From: JBDTMT01 sp033764095
Lineage (GTDB): Bacteria > Desulfobacterota > Binatia > HRBIN30 > CADEER01
Assembly: GCA_033764095.1 (NCBI GenBank)
Contig: JANRJF010000084.1
Location: 1 to 16,155, forward strand
Length of the DNA: 16,155 nt
Direction of reading: 5' to 3'
The translations under genes and the position numbers were made by a program. How positions within the stretch are numbered: the first letter of the stretch is position 1; every line of letters begins with the position of its first letter. The notes beneath the pieces are model-generated. The model made no database searches and was not told the DNA's origin. It saw only the letters and a list, made by a program, of their open reading frames with translations. Shown here piece by piece: positions 1 through 6,646 of the stretch.

Positions 1-417
1 GTCGGTCCGCCGGCCGCCTTTGCCTGGCGGCGTGCGGCCGCGCCGCTGCGCCCGCGCCGCCCGCGCGCCGAGGCGCCGCCGCGTACGCCGCGGCGCATCC
101 ATCCGCGTGCCGATCCGCCCGATCCGATGCGCCTGGCGCGCCAACTCGCCGATCGCGGCCGCCTGCCCGAGGCCGCCGCACTCGCCACCGCCCAACTGGC
201 CAGCGCGCCGGTCGATACCGAGGCGCTGACGCTGCTCGGCATCGTGCGCGCCGCGCAGGGCCGCGACGACGAAGCCGCGCAGCACCTGCGCCGCGTCCTG
301 TCGCTCGCCCCGCAGCACGAGGAAGCGCTACTCCACCTCGCCCTGGTCCTGGAGCGCGCCGGCGACCAGATCGGCGCCGCCCGCCTGCGGGCGCGGGCGA
401 AGAGTAGCCACAGATGA
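1..417 (+). CDS. wspC: CheR-type methyltransferase with TPR tail, C-terminal part (WspC-like)
   Basis: The frame is open from the left edge, so this is the 3' end (138 codons) of a gene that starts upstream. The first residues, VGPPAAFAWRR, look like the last strand of a CheR S-adenosylmethionine methyltransferase domain. An Arg/Pro-rich linker follows (about residues 12-42), then two to three TPR-like helical hairpins (about 43-130, with motifs such as ALTLLGIVRAAQGRDDEAAQHL). WspC proteins have this order, CheR then TPR, and methylate the WspA receptor. The identification rests mostly on the next three genes being wspD, wspE and wspF in the standard order. The last codons and the TGA stop come from a palindromic repeat starting at 408, so the native C-terminus may have been altered. 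An internal ATG at 127 exists, but the open frame upstream argues against it as the start. Confidence 0.75.
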   Translation, partial: VGPPAAFAWRRAAAPLRPRRPRAEAPPRTPRRIHPRADPPDPMRLARQLADRGRLPEAAALATAQLASAPVDTEALTLLGIVRAAQGRDDEAAQHLRRVLSLAPQHEEALLHLALVLERAGDQIGAARLRARAKSSHR

Positions 418-564
418 ACACAGATCCGCGCCGCCCCGCCCCGATGAACACCGAGCCCACCCCCACCTCAATCGCAGCTCCCCTGGTGATTGACTGGTTG
501 GGCTGGTGGGGCTGCTCCGTGTTCATCGGGGGGCGGAGCGGCGGCGCTCTGTGTTCATCTGTGG
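408..564. repeat. Large imperfect palindrome at the wspC/wspD junction
   Basis: The outer arms are about 408-456 (beginning CCACAGATGAACACAGAT) and about 514-564 (ending ATCTGTGTTCATCTGTGG). They are near-perfect reverse complements over the outer 18 bases and remain largely complementary over about 48. The centre (about 457-513) is weakly self-complementary too. The left arm supplies the TGA stop of the upstream gene at 415-417. The right arm ends just before the ribosome binding site of wspD. It holds CACAGA hexamers, as do two other palindromes in this window. It could be a mobile palindromic repeat or a structured mRNA element. Confidence 0.85.
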
Positions 565-569
565 TCTCC

Positions 570-574
570 GAGGG
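570..574 (+). promoter_or_regulatory. Ribosome binding site deciding the wspD start
   Basis: GAGGG lies nine bases before ATG 584 and just outside the palindrome. It supports a start at 584 rather than the longer in-frame ATG at 506, which would translate palindrome sequence into a non-CheW leader. Confidence 0.55.
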
Positions 575-583
575 CGCGCCACG

Positions 584-1210
584 ATGAGCACCGATCACTG
601 CTGGAGCACGATCGGCATCGAGGGCGATCACAGCTGCCCGGAGCTGGCGGCGGTCATCCACTGCCGCAACTGCCCGGTATTCGCGCGCGCGGCGCGGCAG
701 GTGCTCGAGCGGCCGGCGCCGGACGACTACCTGGCGCAGTGGGCGGCGCGGCTGGCGCTGCCCGAGGACGAGGAACAGGGAGAGACCCGCTCGCTGGTCG
801 TCTTCGTGCTCGCCGGCCGGCACTTTGCGCTGCCGACCGCGACCTTCGTCGAAGCGGTCGAGGTGCGCCCGGTGCATGTCATACCGCACCGGCGCGGCGT
901 GCTCACCGGCCTCGCCAACATCCGCGGCGAGTTGCAGCTGTGCGTCTCGCTGCCGGCGTTGCTCGCACTGCCCGCCGCCGACAGCGCGCCGGCCCGGCCG
1001 CGTCTGGCGGTGATCGAGCATGACGAGGCGCGCTGGGCCTTCGCCGTCGACGATCTGCTCGGCGTGCAGCGCGTCGAGGTCGACGACCTCACCGCGCCGC
1101 CGGCCGACGCGCACCCGCTGGTCGCCCAGCACTTCCCACTGCGCGCGGTAACCGTCGCGCTGCTCGACGAGAGCCGACTCGGCGCCGCGCTGCGTCAGGC
1201 GGTGGCATGA
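584..1210 (+). CDS. wspD: CheW-domain coupling protein with N-terminal Cys motif (WspD-like)
   Basis: A 208-residue cytoplasmic adaptor that should link the receptor to the hybrid kinase. The first 40 residues carry CWSTIG..D.SCPEL...IHCRNCPV, with cysteines 6, 18, 27 and 30. This Cys-containing head is, from memory, the hallmark of WspD and distinguishes it from plain CheW or WspB. A CheW-like SH3 fold follows at about 70-208 (LVVFVLAGRHFALPTATFVEAVEV, then LANIRGELQLCVSLPALL). The protein is longer than ordinary CheW (about 150-170 aa) because of the head. Start 584 has a good ribosome binding site. The TGA stop overlaps the next gene's ATG (ATGA at 1207-1210), which implies translational coupling with the kinase. 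Function is assigned by family and gene order. Confidence 0.85.
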   Translation: MSTDHCWSTIGIEGDHSCPELAAVIHCRNCPVFARAARQVLERPAPDDYLAQWAARLALPEDEEQGETRSLVVFVLAGRHFALPTATFVEAVEVRPVHVIPHRRGVLTGLANIRGELQLCVSLPALLALPAADSAPARPRLAVIEHDEARWAFAVDDLLGVQRVEVDDLTAPPADAHPLVAQHFPLRAVTVALLDESRLGAALRQAVA

Positions 1211-3426
1211 GCGACGACGACCTGTCGCTGCTGGCGCTGTTCCGCGCCGAGGTCGAGTCGCATGCCGCGGTGCTGAGCGACGGCCTGGCGCGCCTCGACG
1301 CCGGCAGCGAGGCGGCGGCGATCGAGCCGCTGATGCGCGCCGCGCATTCAATCAAGGGCGCGGCGCGCGTCGTCGACCTCGACGCCGCCGTCCGCCTGGC
1401 GCACGCGATGGAGGACGCGCTGGTCGGCGCCCAGCACGGCCGACTGCGGCTGAGCCCGGCCGATGTCGACGTGCTGCTGCGCGGGCTCGACTGGATCGTC
1501 GCGCTCAGTACACAGAGCGAAGACGACCTGCCGATCTGGATGGTCGCCCACGGCGAGGCGGCGGAGGAACTGGAGCAGCAGCTGGCGGCGGTGGGAAGCG
1601 GGGCGACCTCTCCCACCGCACCCCCGTCCGACACCGGCCCCCACCCGGGCCCTCCCCCGCTGCGCGCGGGAGGGAACGCACCGGCGTCGTCGTTCGACAA
1701 CGATGCCGTGCGCATCACGGCCGACACGCTGTCGCGGCTGATGGGGCTGGCGGCGGAGTCGCTGGTGCAGGCGCGGCGGCTCGAACCGCTCGGCGCGGCG
1801 CTGCAGCAACTCAAGACCCGCCAGCATGCACTCGCCGACCTGCTCGACGGCCTGCGCGACAGTCTCGCCGGCAGCGCGCCGCGCGAGCGCGCGCCGCGCC
1901 TGACGGCCGATGCGCTGCACGCGCTCGACGACTGCCGCCAGCTGCTCGCGGCGCGCATCGCCGAGGTCGACCGCTTCGCGCTCGACAGCGCGACGCTCTC
2001 CGCCCGCCTCTACGACCAGGTGATCGCCAGCCGCCTGCGTCCCTTCGGCGACGCGACGCCGGGGCTGGCGCGGGTGGTGCGCGACGTCGCCCGCCAGCTC
2101 GGCAAGCAGGCGCGCCTGGAGATCGGCGGGCTCGGCACCGCGGTCGACCGCGAGATCCTCGCCGCGCTCGACGCGCCGTTGAACCACCTGCTGCGCAACG
2201 CCGTCGACCACGGCATCGAAGCTCCCGAGCTGCGCGCCGCCGCCGGCAAGCCCGCGGAGGGCCGCATCAGCCTCGATGCCATGCATCAGGACGGCCTGCT
2301 GCTGGTGCGAGTGCGCGACGACGGCGCCGGCATCGACGCCGAGTCGGTGCGGCGCCGTATCGTCGCGCGCGGCCTCGCCGACGCCGAGCTGGCCGCCGGC
2401 CTCAGCCCCGAGGAGCTGTTCAGCTTCATCCTGCTGCCCGGCTTCTCGACGCGCGACGACGTCAGCCAGATCTCCGGCCGCGGCGTCGGCCTCGACGCGG
2501 TGCAGACCATGGTACAGGCCGCCGGCGGCACGCTGCAGATCGCCAGCCCGCCGGGCGGCGGCACCGAGTTCAGCCTGCGCCTGCCGGTGACGCGCTCGGT
2601 GCTGCGCACCGTCGTCGCCACCATCGGCGGCGAGCCCTACGCCGTGCCGCTGGCGCGCACCGGGCGCATCGTCGCCGTGGCGCCGGCGCTGCTGCGGCAC
2701 GACGACGGCCGCGCCAGCCTGCGCGTCGACGACGACCACGTCCCCCTGCTCGCCGCCGCCGACGTGCTGGAGCTCGACGGCGCGCCGCCGGCGGAGAGCG
2801 GCCTCGCACTGGTGATCGGCGAGGCGGCGGAGCGCGTCGCCCTGGAAGTCGAGGCGCTGCTCGGCGAGCACGACCTGGTGGTCCACCCGCTCGACGCGCG
2901 GCTCGGCAAGGTGCCCGACGTCGCCGCCGCGGCGACGCTGCCCGACGGCACGCCGGTGCTGGTGCTCGACGTCGACGACCTGGTGCGCTCCGCCGCGGCG
3001 CTGCGGCAGGGCGGTCGCGTTCGCGCGCGCCGCGAGACGGCGCAGCACCGGGTGCGCCGCGTCCTGGTGGTCGAGGATTCCCTCACCGTGCGCGAAATGG
3101 AGCGGCGGGTGCTGGAACGCGCCGGCTACGCCGTCGACCTGGCGATCGACGGCATGGAAGGCTGGAACGCGCTGCGGCGCGGCGACTACGACCTGGTGCT
3201 GACCGACATCGACATGCCGCGCCTCACCGGGCTGGAGCTGGTGCGCCGCCTGCGCGCCGATCCGCGCCTGCGCGCCCTGCCGGTGGTCATCGTCTCGTAC
3301 AAGGATCGCGACGAGGACCGGCAGCGCGGCCTCGCGGCCGGCGCCGACCGCTATCTCACCAAGAGCAGCTTCCAGGACGACACGCTCGCCGCGGTGGTGC
3401 GCGAGCTATTGGAGACGCCGCGATGA
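1207..3426 (+). CDS. wspE: Hybrid CheA histidine kinase with C-terminal receiver (WspE-like)
   Basis: A 739-residue cytoplasmic kinase. In order it has: an Hpt domain with phosphorylatable His47 (AAHSIKGAAR); a Pro/Gly-rich linker at about 135-165; a dimerization domain at about 170-290; an ATPase domain at about 300-470 with N box HLLRNAVDHG (His327), DDGAG and GRGVGLD; a CheW-like P5 domain at about 475-605; and a receiver from about 617 with VLVVEDS and phospho-acceptor Asp667 in LVLTDIDMPR. No CheY-binding P2 domain is visible, as in WspE. All catalytic motifs look intact. It should autophosphorylate in response to the receptor array and pass phosphate to the WspF receiver and the output regulator. 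It overlaps wspD and wspF by ATGA at both ends. The linker contains a short in-frame palindromic element (1650-1674). Confidence 0.95.
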   Translation: MSDDDLSLLALFRAEVESHAAVLSDGLARLDAGSEAAAIEPLMRAAHSIKGAARVVDLDAAVRLAHAMEDALVGAQHGRLRLSPADVDVLLRGLDWIVALSTQSEDDLPIWMVAHGEAAEELEQQLAAVGSGATSPTAPPSDTGPHPGPPPLRAGGNAPASSFDNDAVRITADTLSRLMGLAAESLVQARRLEPLGAALQQLKTRQHALADLLDGLRDSLAGSAPRERAPRLTADALHALDDCRQLLAARIAEVDRFALDSATLSARLYDQVIASRLRPFGDATPGLARVVRDVARQLGKQARLEIGGLGTAVDREILAALDAPLNHLLRNAVDHGIEAPELRAAAGKPAEGRISLDAMHQDGLLLVRVRDDGAGIDAESVRRRIVARGLADAELAAGLSPEELFSFILLPGFSTRDDVSQISGRGVGLDAVQTMVQAAGGTLQIASPPGGGTEFSLRLPVTRSVLRTVVATIGGEPYAVPLARTGRIVAVAPALLRHDDGRASLRVDDDHVPLLAAADVLELDGAPPAESGLALVIGEAAERVALEVEALLGEHDLVVHPLDARLGKVPDVAAAATLPDGTPVLVLDVDDLVRSAAALRQGGRVRARRETAQHRVRRVLVVEDSLTVREMERRVLERAGYAVDLAIDGMEGWNALRRGDYDLVLTDIDMPRLTGLELVRRLRADPRLRALPVVIVSYKDRDEDRQRGLAAGADRYLTKSSFQDDTLAAVVRELLETPR
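1650..1674. repeat. Short palindromic element inserted in frame in the kinase linker
   Basis: CCCTCCC (1650-1656) pairs with GGGAGGG (1668-1674) around a GC-rich loop, preceded by a C-rich CACCCGGGC context. It encodes a Pro/Gly-rich stretch (PHPGPPPLRAGG) in the linker between the Hpt and dimerization domains. This resembles dispersed 'PHPGPPP..AGEG'-type palindromic repeats recalled from other GC-rich genomes. It differs from the CACAGA palindromes elsewhere in this window. Confidence 0.6.
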
Positions 3427-4448
3427 GGATCGCCATCGTCAACGACCTCGGCCTGGCGGTGGAGGCGCTGCGCCGCGTCGTGCGCTCGATCCCCGGCGCC
3501 GAGATCGCCTGGGTGGCACGCGACGGCGAACAGGCGATCGCGCAGTGCGAACGCGACCGGCCGGATCTGGTGCTCATGGACCTGGTCATGCCGGTGGTCG
3601 ACGGCGTGCAGGCGACGCGCGAGATCATGCGCCGCTCCCCCTGTCCGGTGCTGGTGGTCACCGCCTCGGTGCGCGGCAATGTCGGCAAGGTGTACGACGC
3701 GCTCGGCTGCGGCGCGCTCGACGCCGTCGCGACGCCACGCCTCGGGCTCGCCGGCGACCTCGCCGGCGCCGAGGACCTGATCCGCAAGATCGCCACCGTG
3801 CACGCGCTCGCCGCGCAGAGCGAGACGCGCGGCAGCGCTTCGTCCGCGGCCGACGCGCCCGCCGCCGCCGCGCCGCACACGCTGCCGCCGCTGATCGCCA
3901 TCGGCGCCTCGACCGGCGGCCCGCATGCGCTGGCCACCATCCTCGCCGCCCTTCCCGCCGACCTGCCCGCCGCGGTAGCGGTGGTGCAGCACATCGACCG
4001 CGTCTTCGCGCCCGGCCTGGCGCGTTGGCTGGGGCGCCGCACCGCCCTGCCGGTGAGCCCGCTGGTTGCCGCCGAGCCGCTGCGCGCGGCGCGCATCGTC
4101 GTCGCCGCCGGCGACGGCCACCTGGTGCTCGCCGACGATCTGCAGCTGAAGCTCAGCGACACGCCGCGCGACACGCTGCACCGCCCATCGATCGACATTT
4201 TTCTCGCCAGCGTCGCGCAGCGCGTGCCGGGCCGCGCCGTCGGCGTGCTGCTCACCGGCATGGGCCGCGACGGTGCCGCCGGTCTGCTCGCCATGCGCCA
4301 GGCCGGCCATCCGACCATCGCCCAGGATGAAACCTCCAGCATCGTCTACGGCATGCCCAAGGCCGCCGCCGACCTCGGCGCCGCCACCGAGGTGCTGCCG
4401 CTGCAGCGCATCGCGCCGCGGCTCGTCGAGTTGGTGAGGAAATCATGA
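3423..4448 (+). CDS. wspF: CheB-type receptor methylesterase (WspF-like)
   Basis: A 341-residue protein with a receiver at about 1-120 and a CheB esterase domain at about 150-341. It opens MRIAIVNDLGLAVEALRR, and that 'VND' start is typical of WspF. Phospho-acceptor Asp53 is in LVLMDLVMP. The esterase shows Ser163 (IGASTGGPHAL), His190 (VVQHID) and Asp283 (LTGMGRDGAAG), so the catalytic triad is complete. It should remove methyl groups from the WspA receptor when phosphorylated by the kinase. In Pseudomonas, loss of WspF locks the pathway on. GGAG at 3411-3414 lies eight bases before the ATG, and the ATGA overlap couples it to wspE. Its TGA overlaps another ATG (4445-4448) that opens a 39-codon frame crossing the next palindrome. 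Confidence 0.93.
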   Translation: MRIAIVNDLGLAVEALRRVVRSIPGAEIAWVARDGEQAIAQCERDRPDLVLMDLVMPVVDGVQATREIMRRSPCPVLVVTASVRGNVGKVYDALGCGALDAVATPRLGLAGDLAGAEDLIRKIATVHALAAQSETRGSASSAADAPAAAAPHTLPPLIAIGASTGGPHALATILAALPADLPAAVAVVQHIDRVFAPGLARWLGRRTALPVSPLVAAEPLRAARIVVAAGDGHLVLADDLQLKLSDTPRDTLHRPSIDIFLASVAQRVPGRAVGVLLTGMGRDGAAGLLAMRQAGHPTIAQDETSSIVYGMPKAAADLGAATEVLPLQRIAPRLVELVRKS

Positions 4449-4460
4449 GGATCAACCCCT

Positions 4461-4537
4461 CACCACAGAGGCACGGAGACACGGAGAGCAGAATGAGCTT
4501 TCTCCTCTTGCCTCCGGGCCTCCGTGCCTCTGTGGTG
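4461..4537. repeat. Palindrome at the wspF/response-regulator junction
   Basis: The left arm is 4461-4486 (CACCACAGAGGCACGGAGAC...) and the right arm 4512-4537. They are reverse-complementary at 24 of 26 positions around a 25-base loop. Each arm is a tandem run of CAC(A/G)GA hexamers at 8-base spacing. It sits upstream of a clear ribosome binding site for the next gene. No T-run follows, so it is not a canonical intrinsic terminator. Confidence 0.9.
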
Positions 4538-4548
4538 AATGCTTTTTC

Positions 4549-4553
4549 AGGAG
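4549..4553 (+). promoter_or_regulatory. Ribosome binding site of the REC-phosphatase gene
   Basis: AGGAG lies seven bases before ATG 4561 and twelve bases beyond the palindrome. It supports 4561 over earlier in-frame starts such as 4539, which lies inside palindrome-proximal sequence. Confidence 0.65.
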
Positions 4554-4560
4554 ACTCCGG

Positions 4561-5739
4561 ATGACCATGCCCGCCTTGCGCCAGCACCGCATCGTCGTGC
4601 TGCTCATCGACGACCAGCGCATCGTCGGCGAGGCGGTGCGGCGCATGCTCGCCGCCGAATCCGACATCGCGCTGCACCACGAGATGGACCCGGCCCAGGC
4701 GGTCACGCGTGCCGCGGAGCTCGAGCCAACCGTCATCCTGCAGGATCTGGTCATGCCCGGCATCGACGGACTGACGCTGCTGCGCACCTTCCGCGACAAC
4801 GAGGCGACCCGCCAGGTGCCGCTGATCGTGCTGTCGAGCAAGGAGGAGCCGAAGACCAAGGCCGAAGCGTTCGCGCTCGGCGCCAGCGACTACCTGGTCA
4901 AGCTGCCCGACAAGGTCGAGCTGGTGGCGCGTATCCGCCACCACTCGAACGCGCACATCGCCGCGCTGCAGCGCAACGAGGCGTACGCGGCGCTGGTCGC
5001 CAGCCAGCAGGCGCTCGCCGCCGAGCTGGCCGAGGCGGCCGACTACGTGCGCTCGCTGCTGCCGCCGCCGCTGCGCGGACCGATCACCACCGCCTGGGAG
5101 TTCGTCAGCTCGACGTCGCTGGGTGGCGACGGGCTCGGCTACGGCGACCTCGACGCCGACCACTTCGCCATGTTCCTGCTCGACGTCACCGGCCACGGCG
5201 TCGGCGCCGCGCTGCTGTCGGTCTCGGCGATGCACGCCATCACGGCGCAGACGCTGCCCGGCGTCGACTTCCGCGATCCGGTCGCGGTGCTCGGCGGGCT
5301 CAACGACGCCTTCCCGATGGAGCGCCACAACAACATGTACTTCACCATCTGGTACGGCGTCCTGCATCGCCCCAGCCGCACCCTGCGCTACGCCAGCGCC
5401 GGCCATCCGCCAGCGGTGGTGCTGGCCGACGGCCACGCGCCGCAGCGCCTGCGCACCGAGGGCATGCCGGTCGGCTCGCTGCCCGACCTGCCCTTCGCCA
5501 GCGCCACCGCCACGCTGCCGCCGCGCGCCCGCCTCTACCTGTGCAGCGACGGCGCCTATGAGATCACCCGCCCCGACGGCGGCATGATGCGCTTCGACGA
5601 GTTCGTCGCCCTGCTCGCGGCGCGCGGCGAGCCCGACGGCGCCGCCCGCCTCGCCGCCGTCGTCGCCGCCGTGCGTGCCGAGCAGGGCAAGCCGACCTTC
5701 GAGGACGACCTCTCGCTGCTGGAGCTGGTGATCGAATGA
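4561..5739 (+). CDS. WspR-type receiver fused to a SpoIIE/PP2C-family serine phosphatase
   Basis: A 392-residue response regulator. Residues about 8-130 form a receiver with phospho-acceptor Asp62 in TVILQDLVMPGIDGLTLL, followed by IVLSSKEEP and SDYLVKLPDKVELVARIRHH. This matches the WspR receiver as I recall it, including the linker LQRNEAYAALVASQQAL (about 134-150). WspR then continues with GGDEF. Here a helical stretch ending in RSLLPPPL (about 158-166) leads into a PPM/SpoIIE-type phosphatase (about 170-392). Metal-binding aspartates are present at 190 (LGGDGLGYGD), 208 (LLDVTGHGVGAALLS), 330 (LYLCSDGAYE) and 382-383 (FEDDLSLLEL), and the AGHPPAVV motif is there. It is likely an active phosphatase controlled by the Wsp kinase, and its substrate is not encoded here. 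There is no GGDEF sequence in it. ATGA overlap couples it to the Sel1 gene. Confidence 0.93.
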   Translation: MTMPALRQHRIVVLLIDDQRIVGEAVRRMLAAESDIALHHEMDPAQAVTRAAELEPTVILQDLVMPGIDGLTLLRTFRDNEATRQVPLIVLSSKEEPKTKAEAFALGASDYLVKLPDKVELVARIRHHSNAHIAALQRNEAYAALVASQQALAAELAEAADYVRSLLPPPLRGPITTAWEFVSSTSLGGDGLGYGDLDADHFAMFLLDVTGHGVGAALLSVSAMHAITAQTLPGVDFRDPVAVLGGLNDAFPMERHNNMYFTIWYGVLHRPSRTLRYASAGHPPAVVLADGHAPQRLRTEGMPVGSLPDLPFASATATLPPRARLYLCSDGAYEITRPDGGMMRFDEFVALLAARGEPDGAARLAAVVAAVRAEQGKPTFEDDLSLLELVIE

Positions 5740-6263
5740 CGGCGTACGCCACGGCGCGTCTGCCACCGCTGCGAGCCTTGAAGGCAGCCGCCCGCAGCGG
5801 CGACTCGACCGCGGCGCACAACATCCCGATCGCCTATCGCGACGCAGGGAATTTGCGGCGTGCAGTCTTCTGGTGGCAGCGCTTCGCGTCCGACGGTGAC
5901 GGCGAGGCCGCGCTCGACGTCGGGTACGCGTATCAGTACGGCCTTGGCGCGCGCCGTGCTCCACAACGCGCTATGCAGGCATTGCGTCAGGCGCTGCGCT
6001 CGCGCGACATCACCGAATACGGCCGCGAAGAGGCGGCCTACCACCTCGCGGTCCTGACCCTCGACCGCGGTGGCTCCCGCCGCCAGGTGCTGACGCTGCT
6101 GTGCCTCGCCAAGCGCGACGGCGACTACCCCGAAGCCGCGCGACTGGCGGCCGCCGTCGAGGCGGGTCGCCCGATCGCAGCATGCCGCTGTCGGCGCGGG
6201 CGGTGGCGATCAATCCGTGGACAGGCTGCCTGCGCGCGACACCGACAGCCACGCCGTTCGTAG
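5736..6263 (+). CDS. Sel1-repeat protein
   Basis: A 175-residue protein with no clear signal peptide. Residues about 15-150 form Sel1/TPR-like helical repeats (SGDSTAAHNIPIAYRDAGNLRRAVFWWQRFASDGDGEAALDVGYAYQYGLGARRAPQRAMQALRQAL, in two to three units). The tail CRCRRGRWRSIRGQAACARHR resembles the conserved end of short stand-alone Sel1 proteins, so the gene looks complete. Such proteins are usually protein-interaction adaptors. The ATG overlaps the phosphatase stop (ATGA 5736-5739), with GGAG at 5721-5724, which points to co-translation with the response regulator. It could be an adaptor or target of the phosphatase, but nothing in the sequence proves that. Codon usage is less GC-extreme than upstream. 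Confidence 0.8.
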   Translation: MTAYATARLPPLRALKAAARSGDSTAAHNIPIAYRDAGNLRRAVFWWQRFASDGDGEAALDVGYAYQYGLGARRAPQRAMQALRQALRSRDITEYGREEAAYHLAVLTLDRGGSRRQVLTLLCLAKRDGDYPEAARLAAAVEAGRPIAACRCRRGRWRSIRGQAACARHRQPRRS

Positions 6264-6265
6264 TG

Positions 6266-6646
6266 ATGGCCGAGCAGCGCACCGACACGGAACGACTGCC
6301 GCTCGTCGCCTCAATTGTCATCGCCGTCTTTCTGCTCGTCCCAACCTTCTTCTGTCACTTCATCCTGTGGGCTGGTGGCGTGCCAGCCTTCGACGACATC
6401 CAGTGGGTTCCGCTGTTGACCTGGGCGGCCTGGCTTGGATCACTCGGCGCTGCGGCTCTTTGGTGGGAGCGTTCTCGCGTCGCGCGTAGCGCCCCGATGC
6501 TGGCGACCATCGCGCTGATTGTCTTCTGGCGACGCGGTCCAATCGACCCCGCGGCTCTGCTTGGCGACCTGGCGATCGCGGTGGGGTGCGGAGCTGTCGC
6601 GTGGTTCTCCATCTGGATCCAGGTTCGCGACGACGATCCCTCGTAG
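6266..6646 (+). CDS. Small four-helix membrane protein, unknown family
   Basis: A 126-residue predicted inner-membrane protein starting two bases after the Sel1 stop, so probably in the same transcript. Hydrophobic segments are visible at about residues 11-36 (LPLVASIVIAVFLLVPTF...), 47-67 (LLTWAAWLGSLGAAALWW), 74-87 (APMLATIALIVFW) and 95-117 (LLGDLAIAVGCGAVAWFSIW). An acidic tail ending DDDPS follows. I recognise no family. No strong ribosome binding site precedes ATG 6266; a GTG at 6263 is the nearest alternative. The base composition is noticeably less GC-rich than in the wsp genes. Confidence 0.6.
   Translation: MAEQRTDTERLPLVASIVIAVFLLVPTFFCHFILWAGGVPAFDDIQWVPLLTWAAWLGSLGAAALWWERSRVARSAPMLATIALIVFWRRGPIDPAALLGDLAIAVGCGAVAWFSIWIQVRDDDPS

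Noticed and set aside
1348..3048. 566-codon minus-strand frame inside the kinase gene
   Set aside because: Low-complexity Arg/Gly/Ala product, exact shadow of the well-supported CheA gene.
408..4537. CRISPR array or insertion-sequence ends
   Set aside because: The repeats are single palindromes with different arm sequences. There are no regularly spaced direct repeats, no transposase gene and no clear target-site duplication around them.
4252..5964. 570-codon minus-strand frame across the phosphatase
   Set aside because: Shadow of the REC-PP2C gene. The part that looks repetitive is only the palindrome at 4461-4537 read in reverse.
6101..6265. Longer form of the small membrane protein starting inside the Sel1 gene
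   Set aside because: The extra 55 residues are Arg-rich out-of-frame translation of the Sel1 gene. The hydrophobic protein starts sensibly at ATG 6266.
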